Assembly (NCBI GenBank): GCA_030427705.1
Contig: JAUIBR010000003.1
Location: forward strand, 124,001-188,000
Direction of reading: 5' to 3'
Source: a bacterium
GTDB lineage: Bacteria; Myxococcota_A; Bradymonadia; Bradymonadales; Bradymonadaceae
Length of the DNA: 64,000 nt
This document shows positions 9,301-17,370 of the stretch, in pieces; the stretch's first letter is position 1, and every line of letters starts with the position of its first letter. Position numbers and translations under genes: made by a program. Below the pieces are notes generated by a model, which was given only the letters and a program-made list of their open reading frames with translations, was not told where the DNA came from and searched no databases.

Positions 9301-9593
9301 TCTACGGTCCATACCTGAGTTTCTGGGTCTACCCTGGTCCTAACCGCGTTGTGGAAGACGATGTGCTCGAGGATGTCCCAGCGATTCCTCCGGTGCGCGG
9401 TATTCGATTCGAGTTTGCCGTGGACGCCAATTTGCTCGCCTCAAATGCCAACACCGGCGGCGTGTTCCCATCAAAAGTCGACATTTATGCTTTGGATGGC
9501 GCGTATCGGCTCGTATCCTCGGAAGCGAATTCAAACTTCCTGTTCCACCGGGCTGCACGCTCGGTAAGTGACGTTGGAGCGACAGTTAGATGA
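6399..9593 (+). CDS. Large propeller lipoprotein with Cys-rich DGIDNDGDG repeats
   Basis: A 1064-residue lipoprotein (lipobox ATAC, Cys about residue 19). Residues about 25-250 are YVTN-like propeller blades. Then three tandem modules of about 40 residues follow (CSDGIDNDGDGLID, CADEIDNDMDGLID, CSDGVDNDDDGLAD), each with a closing Cys; the spaced Asp residues suggest calcium binding. Such modules are frequent in myxobacterial surface proteins. Blade-like sequence resumes (IDELAAFVYAVDRARNQVVV), followed by a large Cys-containing region without a recognisable family. It shares a four-base ATGA overlap with the next gene. Confidence 0.82.
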   Translation: MKRRSFYILVGLLGLATACQDPVLVPAASLDGPTAIEFAVGTICLRGDDSGNLRTVVKEICADRDPSNSGEPRKVGGVGLLVNENSDRLSFFSVGGEVELANLRSDVPGVTHTPVGRLPVDVAASPDGTVAYTLNQIDRDISIVSLWDFEPLPQRYVLPRTPIAFDVRKSTGDIIVAVNAPTTLLSFGGSSCANINDCVVDDRAPITLDLRGTITDMVISPRNDKAYVTYRELDEIDVIDLDSFQISNTIPVAFECSDGIDNDGDGLIDQADVQCYGPNGAESPGGAGRDAQRDCADEIDNDMDGLIDRDDPDCLGSAGTEDSGSPPPASACSDGVDNDDDGLADYPNDPKCYGAYGRTENARVQRGFDAIDIDELAAFVYAVDRARNQVVVIDATREVLIDAPASAIPSGSVVSANFGMPTAPSPLDVVATVDRLCIDPRSDQTISCTELFLKTIYNPAGLYGRPVTTINEPDIAVRYEYNAWVSEDTGRLRKLRVMTTYCHVPITAASFPELTSPFTDLEAYEQSPEAGCFVVPELPLVARDDWQGSCDAPCVDCDEEELKERFYCQDASGTPTGVIVNPLMSIEDLDRRQAVFAQGRCDKPPAIDAEMREFAANNNAPRNFSCVSNLLPQPMELDLLRDEQAVDEDGDPLFSRNRFSRADSFLARRRAESLRQSRYLSSYEDEFGNLPVAGGDPVAQFTRFERSYDERIFNETWSVSYEGELPDARRSDGLVARDTEEVDGVETVVFSAGGLDVCAAGVEVGDLLTITSPLTDVADCVDLDGGDEFLTYRVVDRDASSYRLAVISCIPPDEGWNVWTGAVDSAWNNPDNWEKGRVPLTTDEVYICGEAPNQPVLSEDTEVADIILAADGQVDLAGFDIAPLLPEAQETPIYAQSLPRFECFETGTSYSVRPYQAWTVSGSRSGFSSPNESVFGECLPVLGSDLSEQSPDDFGPARMGRVKTGEVFYGPYLSFWVYPGPNRVVEDDVLEDVPAIPPVRGIRFEFAVDANLLASNANTGGVFPSKVDIYALDGAYRLVSSEANSNFLFHRAARSVSDVGATVR

Positions 9594-10864
9594 GCAAACT
9601 TCATATCCCCGGACCAGACCACACACCGAAAGAAGAAGCATTCGGTGACGTCGAACTCGGGGCATTGATCTGCGCGATTTTGGCCGTCAGCCTGCTCTAC
9701 TACTTCTCACAATCCGTTACACCAGACCCCATGCAAGGCATGACGCTCGCCGAGCGCGAAGCCGCGGAGATGGTTAAGAAGCTTAGCCGTAAGGCCAAAG
9801 CCGAACGGAAGATGGCGATGTCGTTCGACGAGACATCGGCCTCGGTACTGGAAAAGCACGCCTGGACTACCGAAGAACTGCTTGCTGTCCTGCGCTTCGG
9901 TAAGCGCGAGACGGCCGAAGCTGCGTGTCGTGCTCGGGCCGGACAATTCGAAGCCAAGACGGTCTCCGATCCATTCCGGCTGGAACTATTGAAGGCGGTC
10001 GACCGGCGCGAAGAACGTGCACCTTACACATGCCTGAGCCACTTGTTTTTTGCCGGAAAGATCAAGGTCTATGAAGACCTGGAAAAGGAACTCGAAGAGT
10101 TCTGGTCTGAGGCCGAGAACTTCGAGGGTAATGCGCGGCTAGCTGGTTCGGTCGTCGATGACTTCCGCAAGACTCGTCAGCGCCCAGAGTCGCCACGCTT
10201 CTTCAACTGGCTTCGTCAATGCGCATTGAATCAAGAGTATGAAGGCGCGACGCGCTGCCAGCTCATGTTGCGCACGATTAGCCCGTCCGAAGGTGCGGAC
10301 ATGCTTGAGCTTGTCTCGAAGCATTTGGACGCGACGCAGGAACGCGCAGAAGACATTCCGCTTATCATCAAGGCGACCGGTCACCTCACCCGCAACGGCC
10401 AACCTCCTAGCTGGAAGGTGAAAGAGACCAAGGCGCTTCCTGACTACGATGTCGATTTCCGTCAGGGTTCGCTCTACATGCTCTGCCGGTTTGTGTTCTC
10501 GCCCAACCGTGAACATTCTGTGTTGGCAGCCGAACAGTTGGGTGATGTCGCAAACTATGGAGCGCGGCAGTATGACGACAAGCTGCTGAAGCGCTGGCGT
10601 TACGCATGCTACGACGCCTTCAAGAAGAGCGACGATCCGGACGCGGTGAAGGTCCTTGGTGTTTGGGACGGTGAGGAAGGCAGCAAGCCCGTCTACACCC
10701 TGACGCCTGGCAAGACGTTGAGCCGGTGTGAGCAGAAGCCTGAATACCCAATCTGGTATTGCGGTGCGAGCGCGTGGAATGGCGAAGGGAAGCCGCTTGA
10801 TAGCGCGCTGGGCGATTTCTTCGTCGATACCCGCGACATCGAAACGGATTCCTGGGAATACTAG
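9590..10864 (+). CDS. Single-pass membrane protein of unknown function
   Basis: A 424-residue protein with one predicted membrane segment near residues 24-40 (LGALICAILAVSLLYYFS). A charged Lys/Glu/Arg-rich helical region follows. The remaining mostly helical body contains several Cys and has no family I recognise. It is translationally coupled to the large lipoprotein by ATGA and closes the three-gene unit, so it may be its inner-membrane partner. A family A repeat starts at the base after its TAG. Confidence 0.7.
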   Translation: MSKLHIPGPDHTPKEEAFGDVELGALICAILAVSLLYYFSQSVTPDPMQGMTLAEREAAEMVKKLSRKAKAERKMAMSFDETSASVLEKHAWTTEELLAVLRFGKRETAEAACRARAGQFEAKTVSDPFRLELLKAVDRREERAPYTCLSHLFFAGKIKVYEDLEKELEEFWSEAENFEGNARLAGSVVDDFRKTRQRPESPRFFNWLRQCALNQEYEGATRCQLMLRTISPSEGADMLELVSKHLDATQERAEDIPLIIKATGHLTRNGQPPSWKVKETKALPDYDVDFRQGSLYMLCRFVFSPNREHSVLAAEQLGDVANYGARQYDDKLLKRWRYACYDAFKKSDDPDAVKVLGVWDGEEGSKPVYTLTPGKTLSRCEQKPEYPIWYCGASAWNGEGKPLDSALGDFFVDTRDIETDSWEY

Positions 10865-10998
10865 GACGCGCTTCGCGCTGGCGTCGCCTGCGGCTGGCGT
10901 CGCGCTTCGCGCTGGCGTCGCCTTCGGCTGGGTTCGCGCTTCGCGCTGGCGTCGCCTTCGGCTGGGTCGCTCGCCTTCGGCTTCGCTGGGTTCGCGTA
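10865..10998 (+). repeat. Tandem hairpin repeat array, family A, abutting a stop codon
   Basis: The array begins GACGCGCTTCGCGCTGGCGT immediately after TAG. Units alternate GCGC-TTC-GCGC and GCC-TTC-GGC hairpins and end in the CTCGCCTTCGGCTTCGCTGG form. One unit has GCCTGCGGC, where only the loop differs. The first 24 bases after the stop are identical to those after the next gene's stop at 12844. Confidence 0.85.
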
Positions 10999-11021
10999 CC
11001 TAACGAGTGTTGTCATCATTT

Positions 11022-11057
11022 GATCCTTAGGGCCTTAGAACCCTTAGGTCCTTAGGA
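11022..11057 (+). repeat. CCTTAGG repeats, family C, leading into a ribosome binding site
   Basis: CCTTAGG or close variants recur four times (CCTTAGGG, CCTTAGAA, CCCTTAGG, TCCTTAGGAA). CCTTAGG is itself a seven-base palindrome. The last copy supplies the AGGA ribosome binding site of the gene at 11063. The same family occurs near 41868 and 60898, in each case next to a family A array. Confidence 0.75.
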
Positions 11058-11062
11058 AAAAC

Positions 11063-12844
11063 ATGAGTCATTTATCGGAACTTGAGTCCCTTTCAACGGA
11101 GTTTCATGAGCTCCGAAATGCCGAGTACCCTGATGATGAGTCGTTCTCGGTAGCAGCGCGTCGTCGTCGCGCTATCAAGAGTGAAATCGTTGAGATTCTG
11201 GAGGGATTGGACGTTACCGACAAATCGGACGACCTGATGGCCCATCTGGAAGAGCTCAAGAAGGACATGTACATCCTTGCGGGGCGTGCGGTGAAAGACG
11301 CGCAGGACCGCATGAATGGTGTGGCTAAGATTCCACCGTCGATGAGCAGCGATGAACTACAACGCATCGCCTTGGAAGGTTCCGCAGACGACCTGAAGAC
11401 CCTTCGGGAACTTGCGGACCTTCGCGTTGACGAGATCACGCTCCTGGAACAACTCGCCATCAACGCTGCAGACCACCGGCTAAATGGCGTGGATGTTGAC
11501 CCCGAGCTGTTCATGGCCGGATTGAATGGCTCAGGCACGCACAAAATCGTGCAAGAGTTCGCAGGTCGGTATCAGTGGCATGGAATGGACCGCTACTTCA
11601 TGGACGGCGTCAATTTCGCCAGGGAAGTGGAAGAGCGCTACCCGAAGGCGGTTGACCGTTGGGCGTACTCCGATCCTCGATATTTTGGGATGACGGCAGG
11701 CGATCTGAATCAGTTATTGGGCGATCCCGGCGTGATCGTAAGCGACCGTACCTGTGAGATCGCCCAGAAGTTGTTTCCCGAGGAAACCCGCGAGTACGTG
11801 GCAGTTGCTCGAGAACGTCGTGAGGCGCTGCGCACGAACTGGGATGTGCTCACCAGCGACGACATATCCGTGATCGAGGCATTTCTTCAACAGTTCGCCA
11901 GGACCTACGAGCCCCCATCGTCTGAGCCTAAGCAGCTTGGGCCGTTTAAGGCGACAACAGCGAGCTCTGGTGTGATTGCCCGAAATCAGTTTGGGCGAGA
12001 CATGGTTGTGCAGGAAACGCACGACAATGCATTAACCCTGGCGTCGGTGGATGGGGGGATCTTGGTCGGTGCTGGTTGCGGCGCTTTCCTGTTTGATGCC
12101 GATGGCGTGCTGATTAAAGAGATCGACGCGGTTCGAGGTCGCCCAGTGAAGCTCATCGATGTTTGCAGTGATGGTCGCGTGGCGTTTCTGCAAAACCAGC
12201 AGACCGTCATCATGAAACCCGATCTGGAGACGGTTGAGCACGTGATTCCTGGCCTCGCACTCGATGATTCAGCGTGGTGTTCATGGTCGCCCGATGGCCG
12301 CTACTTTGGTGACCTTGGCATTGCGATCTTGATCTACGATACGAGCACTTGGGACGAAATCTACAGCGAGCTTCGGCTTGAAGAGGAGTGGCGTTACACG
12401 CATGTATTCGAGTGGATCTCGGAGACCGAGTACCTTTCGACCGTTTCGATTCAGGTCGGTGAGTTTGCGAAACCCAAATCCATGAAGACGAAACGCACCA
12501 ATTTTGCAGAAGGGAAAGACATTAGCCGTCGTGGTGCGCTCGAATACGCTGCCATCAAGAATGGCGAGTTGTGGGCAGTCGCGAGAGACTCCCAGGAAGT
12601 ATGTGTCTATCCCGCGAGCTCGTCGAAGTTTGGATGGGCGACGAAGCCTTCGCGGTCGTGGCGACATACCAAGAGCATCTATGGGATTTCGGGCCATGAC
12701 GAAGGGGTCGTCATCAGGACGCCAGATGGTGTCTATTTGTGGCAGGAAGCCGAGCCAACGAAGGTTGCTGAGTACAGCGAGTTTGCCACCTTTATCGATG
12801 GTCAACTGTTTGTGATTCAAGGCGGTGACGTGAATCGGATCTAG
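11063..12844 (+). CDS. Helical N-terminus plus propeller-like protein, function unknown
   Basis: A 593-residue protein without a signal peptide. Residues 1-290 are helical and charged, with heptad-like stretches. Residues about 300-590 contain WD40-like blades (DGGILVGAGCGAFLFDADGV, CSDGRVAFLQNQQTVIM, WSPDGRYFGDLGIAILIYD, DGVYLWQEAEPTKV). It may be a cytosolic scaffold, but I recognise no named family. The ATG follows AGGA from the CCTTAGG repeat. It is bordered on both sides by family A arrays, so it is probably transcribed separately from the operon upstream. Confidence 0.72.
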   Translation: MSHLSELESLSTEFHELRNAEYPDDESFSVAARRRRAIKSEIVEILEGLDVTDKSDDLMAHLEELKKDMYILAGRAVKDAQDRMNGVAKIPPSMSSDELQRIALEGSADDLKTLRELADLRVDEITLLEQLAINAADHRLNGVDVDPELFMAGLNGSGTHKIVQEFAGRYQWHGMDRYFMDGVNFAREVEERYPKAVDRWAYSDPRYFGMTAGDLNQLLGDPGVIVSDRTCEIAQKLFPEETREYVAVARERREALRTNWDVLTSDDISVIEAFLQQFARTYEPPSSEPKQLGPFKATTASSGVIARNQFGRDMVVQETHDNALTLASVDGGILVGAGCGAFLFDADGVLIKEIDAVRGRPVKLIDVCSDGRVAFLQNQQTVIMKPDLETVEHVIPGLALDDSAWCSWSPDGRYFGDLGIAILIYDTSTWDEIYSELRLEEEWRYTHVFEWISETEYLSTVSIQVGEFAKPKSMKTKRTNFAEGKDISRRGALEYAAIKNGELWAVARDSQEVCVYPASSSKFGWATKPSRSWRHTKSIYGISGHDEGVVIRTPDGVYLWQEAEPTKVAEYSEFATFIDGQLFVIQGGDVNRI

Positions 12845-12940
12845 GACGCGCTTCGCGCTGGCGTCGCCTTCGGCTGGCGTCGCCTTCGGCTGGCGTCGCC
12901 TTCGGCTGGGTTCGCTCGCCTTTCGGCTTCGCTGGCGGAG
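12845..12940 (+). repeat. Tandem hairpin repeat array, family A, abutting a stop codon
   Basis: Begins with the same bases after TAG as the copy at 10865, then three GCC-TTC-GGC units and one longer CTCGCCTTTCGGCTTCGCTGG unit. It is followed within about 20 bases by a family B array, so two unrelated repeat families lie side by side. Confidence 0.85.
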
Positions 12941-12960
12941 ACCTGCATGCTAGGCTCCGC

Positions 12961-13123
12961 CCGGTGAGCGGAAGCGAACCAAATCGGTGAGCGGAAGCGA
13001 ACCAAATCGGTGAGCGGAAGCGAACCAAATCGGTGAGGCATCGCCAAACCAAATCGGTGAGGCATCGCCGAACCAAATCGGTGAGGCAAAGCCGAACCAA
13101 ATCGGTGAGGCAAAGCCGAACCC
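12961..13123 (+). repeat. AACCAAATCGGTGAG tandem repeats, family B
   Basis: About seven copies of a 22-23-base unit: constant GAACCAAATCGGTGAG plus a variable mini-hairpin (GCGGAAGC, GGCATCGCC, GGCAAAGCC). The variable part keeps paired arms. Other arrays of this family are at 37666-37971 and 51296-51382. No promoter is evident; the next gene's GGAG ribosome binding site follows directly. Confidence 0.85.
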
Positions 13124-13136
13124 CCTGGAGTAATGA

Positions 13137-13520
13137 ATGAAGCCTTCGATATTACTACTTGGATGCGCTCTGCTCCTTACCGCATGCGGTGATGAAGAGG
13201 TTCAGACTCAACCACCAACGATCGTTGGAGCCGAGCTGCAGTGCATCGATGACATGGACGAGGACTTTCAGGTCGTCGAGAAGGTGCTCGTCGAAATCAC
13301 CGACGCCGACCGCGACCTGGTGCCATCGTCAATCATGGGGACCGTGAACGGTCTGGTGATGGATGAATTTTCGGATCCAGACGCCGACCAAAAGTACGAA
13401 TGGGTTGTTTCGACCGCGCTCGACCCGCCTGTCATCTGCGAAGGGGAGTTCACGATCATCGTGGAAGCTGCTGATGCAGAAGGCAATATCTCGCGCGAAA
13501 CACTGACCGTTACGCCTTAG
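13137..13520 (+). CDS. Small Ig-like lipoprotein
   Basis: A 127-residue protein with a lipoprotein signal peptide (LLLTAC; Cys about residue 17). The mature part looks like one Ig-like beta-sandwich (VLVEITDADRDLV, FTIIVEAADAEGNISRETLTV), with a pair of Cys that could be bridged. It probably sits in the periplasm or outer membrane. The ATG is preceded by TGGAG with short spacing. No partner is obvious; the downstream M48 protease is 56 bases away and may share the transcript. Confidence 0.75.
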   Translation: MKPSILLLGCALLLTACGDEEVQTQPPTIVGAELQCIDDMDEDFQVVEKVLVEITDADRDLVPSSIMGTVNGLVMDEFSDPDADQKYEWVVSTALDPPVICEGEFTIIVEAADAEGNISRETLTVTP

Positions 13521-13576
13521 GGAATCTCAGACCACCCTTGTTCTGTTGAACAGGTAGCGTCACGACGAGGAGAGAC

Positions 13577-14452
13577 ATGGCCGCCAATTTCGATTTTCAA
13601 GCGTACGTCGACCGAAAGAAAAACCCCGAGAGCGAGGCTCGTGGCGGGTTTGGTGACTACGCGTTCTCGGGCGATATCCGCGTCCTGCGCCAGATCCAAA
13701 AACTCGCTCCGGTGCGACTTGTCGTCGAAGCCGGGGTTCGGGCATTCAAGACCTTTCAAAAGAACGAATTGCTGGGCCGCGCAGTTCGTATGAATCGGCG
13801 CCAGTTTCCGCACTTTCACGACATGGTGGTGGAGTGCTCGGAGACGCTCACCATTCCAATTCCAACCATTTATGTGGTCGAGAATCAGTCGCTAAACGCG
13901 GGAACGTTTGGCACCAACGAAGAGTCGTTCATCCTTATGAACTCGCGGCTTCTGGACAAATTCACGCCAGAACAAGTGAAGTTCGTCATCGGTCATGAGT
14001 GTGGTCATATCCACAACAGCCGTGTCGTTTATCACACGGCAGCGAAGTTCATGGCCCAGGGCGTGGGTATTTACCTGAAATATGCAAGCCTCCCGGCGTC
14101 GATGGCGTTGGCAGGTTGGAGTCGTCGCGGTGAAATCACCTGTGATCGTGCAGGTATGTTGTGTGCTGGGTCACTTGATGTGGCGCTATCGGCCATGTTG
14201 AAGATTGCCGTTGGAGACAAACTCTCCGAGACCATCGACCTCGATGAGTACGTTGGTCAGCTCGATGACATGCAGCAAGGGTTGGGTCGATTCTCGGAAA
14301 TCATGGCATCGCATCCATACCTTCCAAAGCGCGTGAAAGCGCTGCAGTTGTTCGCGGAGTCGGACTACTGGAAGTCCTATATTGGCGAGTCAGGCGGCCG
14401 ACCGCTTGATGAGATTGACCGCGAGGTCGAGGAGATCGTTAAGGTTCTTTAA
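13577..14452 (+). CDS. M48-family metalloprotease
   Basis: A 291-residue protein with the zinc-protease motif HECGH (H140, E141, H144) in FVIGHECGHIHNS. The downstream EITCDRAGML supplies the third ligand (E186), as in M48 peptidases. A moderately hydrophobic stretch lies between the two (about 160-180), but no clear signal peptide is present, so the active site is probably cytosolic. The family removes damaged membrane proteins or processes peptides; the substrate is unknown here. AGGAGAG precedes the ATG. A GNRA-type hairpin follows 13 bases after the stop. Confidence 0.85.
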   Translation: MAANFDFQAYVDRKKNPESEARGGFGDYAFSGDIRVLRQIQKLAPVRLVVEAGVRAFKTFQKNELLGRAVRMNRRQFPHFHDMVVECSETLTIPIPTIYVVENQSLNAGTFGTNEESFILMNSRLLDKFTPEQVKFVIGHECGHIHNSRVVYHTAAKFMAQGVGIYLKYASLPASMALAGWSRRGEITCDRAGMLCAGSLDVALSAMLKIAVGDKLSETIDLDEYVGQLDDMQQGLGRFSEIMASHPYLPKRVKALQLFAESDYWKSYIGESGGRPLDEIDREVEEIVKVL

Positions 14453-14804
14453 CGAAAGAAAAATCGCGTCGAAAGACGCCAAAACACCTGCGTGCCGAAA
14501 CCGAGTAGAACGCTCTTTTCAGGCCGCGATACCGGCGGCTGAAGCGTGTGTTAAACAGGTTTCGGTCAACTCTGAGAGGCTCACGGCATGTTGAGCTAGC
14601 TCGTCACCTCTGTCGGCCAGCGATGCGCATCTGACGCTGACCAAGGACCGACTCGAGGTCGAGATTGTATCAAGTGTTCGCCCTCTCAAACCACGACCGT
14701 TACTCGCCCACGCAACCGCGCTGCCGACGCTTCCTGAATACTACGGGGCAAGGCGAAAGGTTTCGTCACGCGGGTGTTTTGAACATCATCACAATGAGAA
14801 TCTC
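14453..14804. other. 352-base spacer with possible structured RNA at 14466-14565
   Basis: No convincing gene. GCGTC-GAAA-GACGC (14466-14479) is a perfect five-pair hairpin with a GNRA tetraloop. CCGAAACC (14495-14502) pairs with GGTTTCGG (14558-14565) around an inner GCCGC/GCGGC hairpin. The element could be the 3' end of the protease mRNA or a leader feature of the dynamin-like gene 240 bases downstream. It does not match a riboswitch I know. The rest of the spacer shows nothing recognisable. Confidence 0.35.
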
Positions 14805-16757
14805 ATGGCTGAAGAGCACGACGAGAACGAAACGACTGAAGAATCTGAAGCGGCTGAAGAGTCTGAAGAAACCGAGGAAGAATCGGTAGATGCTGAGGCA
14901 TCGGACTCGGACGAGGAAGACGCGGATTCCGACGACGACGCGGCAGAAGCTGCGGCTGATGACGAAGACAAACCAAAGCGACCTAAGAAGCTCCCGGTCA
15001 CGACCGACTACGTCGAAGACCTGCTGCACGAGCTCGCCGAGATCGCCGACGAAACCGGCCTCGATTCGATCGAAGCCGAAGTCGTCAATGACCGCATTCC
15101 TGCGCTCCGCGATGGGCGAATCACGGTAGTCGTATTGGGTGAGTTCAATCACGGTAAATCCACCGTTGTGAACGCGCTCCTGGGCGAGGATGTGCTGCCG
15201 GTCGGTATTACGCCTACCACCGCGGTGATTACGCACCTGGTTCACGGCGACCGTAAGAAGATCACGGTCAAACCACCTAACGATGGTGAGGAATACACCA
15301 TCAAGATGTCCGAACTTGAAGACGTCGTGACCCACGAAGAGGGCACAGAAGGCTCCGAACCTGAGTACATCGAGATTCAACATCCGAACGCGTTCTTAGG
15401 CGATGGGTTGGTGTTGGTCGACACACCAGGCGTGAACGATATTTCGCGCCAAAAGGTCGAGATTACCTATGGCTATCTGCCGCGCGCAGACGTCATTTTG
15501 TACGTCTTGGATGCGACGCAGGTCCTCAAGAAGAGCGAAGTCACGTTCATCAAAGACCGCCTGCTCAAGGCAAATCGCGACCGAATCGTGTTTGTCTTGG
15601 GTAAGGTCGATGCGTTGAGTGAAGAAGACGCCAAAGAGGTCGAACTGTACGCGCGCGAGCGGCTTGAAGGGCTGATTGGCCCGGTTGAACTCTTTGCCTT
15701 CTCCGCACGCAATGCGTTGGAGGCCCGCAAGAAGGGCGAAGAAGCGCCAGAGGAATTCGAGAAGTTCCACAACCATCTGACGCAATACCTCAACGACCAG
15801 CGTTCAATGATTATCCTGCAGTCAGCTGTCGGCGGTGGACTGCGCATCACGTCACTCTTGAGCCAGAACTTGTCGATCAAGAAGCAGGGTTACCTGTTGG
15901 CTAGCGACGAGCTTGAGAAGCGCATCACTGCCGTACAAGGCAAGCTCAACGAGTCGCGTGCTCTAATCGCGCAGAACCTGGACAAGATCGACGATTCGGT
16001 TGGCGGTATCGCGGCCACTGCGCGGCACAATCTTCGCCAGTTCGTGAACGGGTTCGCCGAGGCGCTGCCACAAGAAATCGAAAAGGCCGACGCCAAAGAT
16101 GTGAAGCGCTACTTGCCGACGTTCATCCAGGACCAATTCAAGGACTTCATCGAGCGCGAAGGCTATGTCATCGCGGGCAATCTCGAAGAGCTCGCTGAAG
16201 AGATCATCGAGATTACAAACGAGTCGCTGAAAGACACGATGACCAGTGTTCGGGACGAGCTTGGACTTCAAGGCGAGCTCAATCTGGAGGTCGATACCAT
16301 CGCGTATGACGCCAGTGTATTCGCCTTGGGCGTGGCTGGTTTTGCGATGTTGTTTGCGAACGTTCTGGTCGGCGGACTGCTCACAATCGCGGCTCCACTA
16401 CTGGCGTTCTTCCTGAAAGACCGCGTCGATACGAAGATTAAAGAACGCGCCCGCGAAGAAGGTGTGCGTGCGATTCGTTCCGCAGGTGAAGAGATTGAAC
16501 AAGAACTCCTGCGCGTCATTCACAACTACGGCGACCAGCTGAAGGAGTTCGTCGAAACCGCTGGTGATCGACTCTACCGTCAGATCGAAGAGGTTTTGGA
16601 GCAGGTTCAAAAAGAACGCTCGGAAAACACGGATCAGGAAGCACTTCTGCAAGAAGTAGAAAAGCGATTGGCAGCAACCAATCGCGTTCGAAAGATGTTG
16701 GAGAAAGGGCGAGAGCAGCTCACCCAATATAGTGTCGGTGCGCTAGGCGACGACTAG
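14805..16757 (+). CDS. Dynamin-like GTPase with acidic N-terminus
   Basis: A 650-residue protein. Residues 1-55 are almost entirely Glu, Asp, Ser and Ala. The GTPase follows: P-loop GEFNHGKST (about 112-120), switch region Thr in GITPTTAVITH, DTPGVND (G3) and GKVDAL (G4). A long helical stalk follows. A hydrophobic hairpin near residues 500-540 (FALGVAGFAMLFANVLVGG, LTIAAPLLAFFL) could insert in the membrane, and a final coiled coil ends the protein. This is the order of bacterial dynamin-like proteins, which remodel or repair membranes. Its end overlaps the convergent sigma-factor gene by 15 bases. Confidence 0.88.
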   Translation: MAEEHDENETTEESEAAEESEETEEESVDAEASDSDEEDADSDDDAAEAAADDEDKPKRPKKLPVTTDYVEDLLHELAEIADETGLDSIEAEVVNDRIPALRDGRITVVVLGEFNHGKSTVVNALLGEDVLPVGITPTTAVITHLVHGDRKKITVKPPNDGEEYTIKMSELEDVVTHEEGTEGSEPEYIEIQHPNAFLGDGLVLVDTPGVNDISRQKVEITYGYLPRADVILYVLDATQVLKKSEVTFIKDRLLKANRDRIVFVLGKVDALSEEDAKEVELYARERLEGLIGPVELFAFSARNALEARKKGEEAPEEFEKFHNHLTQYLNDQRSMIILQSAVGGGLRITSLLSQNLSIKKQGYLLASDELEKRITAVQGKLNESRALIAQNLDKIDDSVGGIAATARHNLRQFVNGFAEALPQEIEKADAKDVKRYLPTFIQDQFKDFIEREGYVIAGNLEELAEEIIEITNESLKDTMTSVRDELGLQGELNLEVDTIAYDASVFALGVAGFAMLFANVLVGGLLTIAAPLLAFFLKDRVDTKIKERAREEGVRAIRSAGEEIEQELLRVIHNYGDQLKEFVETAGDRLYRQIEEVLEQVQKERSENTDQEALLQEVEKRLAATNRVRKMLEKGREQLTQYSVGALGDD

Positions 16758-17294
16758 CGTCGAAAGCTCCCGGCGAGCCCGAAAGATTCGGCTCTTCACC
16801 GCAGCGATGGTCAGTCCCTGCGAGTCTGCGACCTCTGCAAGCGATTTGTCTTCGAAGACATATTCGCGCAGGGTTTCCGCATCATCATTCTTCATAAAAT
16901 TCAAAGCCAGCTCGACTTCACGGAGCTGTGCTCTGGCTTCCAGGCGTGCCTGTAGGTCATCCGACACGCGCCCATCGTCCTTCATTTCCACTTCTTGTGG
17001 ACGTCGCGACTTCGTGCGAATGCGCATGAGCGCTTGGTTTCGAGCGACACGGTAGGACCAGGACTCCAATCGCGAGTTGCCTTGGAACGTGTGTAGCTTT
17101 CTGAAGATCTGCATGAACGCGTCTTGCACAACATCATCAAGTTCATTTTGAGTCACCACCTTGCCGGCAGCCGATCGGACATATGGCAGCAAAAGGTCGG
17201 TAAGCTGGCGTGCAGCATTCTCGTCTTTGGAATCAATCCAGTCTTTAACCCACGAATCAATAAGCTGTTTGGACGGCTTGTTTTGGCGTGTCAT
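16743..17294 (-). CDS. ECF-type sigma factor
   Basis: A 183-residue sigma-70 family protein. Region 2 is visible at about residues 30-95 (ELDDVVQDAFMQIFRKLHTF, then SWSYRVARNQALMRIR). Region 4 is a helix-turn-helix near 145-178 (SLAEVADSQGLTIAAVKSRI). ECF factors direct RNA polymerase to stress or envelope promoters; no anti-sigma gene lies next to it. GGAG stands before the ATG. It diverges from the TetR gene over a 222-base spacer. Confidence 0.88.
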   Translation of the reverse strand: MTRQNKPSKQLIDSWVKDWIDSKDENAARQLTDLLLPYVRSAAGKVVTQNELDDVVQDAFMQIFRKLHTFQGNSRLESWSYRVARNQALMRIRTKSRRPQEVEMKDDGRVSDDLQARLEARAQLREVELALNFMKNDDAETLREYVFEDKSLAEVADSQGLTIAAVKSRIFRARRELSTLVVA

Positions 17295-17370
17295 GTCATC
17301 TCCGAGTCAAGATCCACAAAATACACTGAGCAGTTTAGTTTTGAGATGACGCCAGGCAAGCGTTTTTTAC

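Noticed and set aside
14453-14804. Cyclic-di-GMP riboswitch
   Set aside because: The GAAA tetraloop hairpin is suggestive, but the conserved receptor and GCAAAGCC-type segments of that class are absent.
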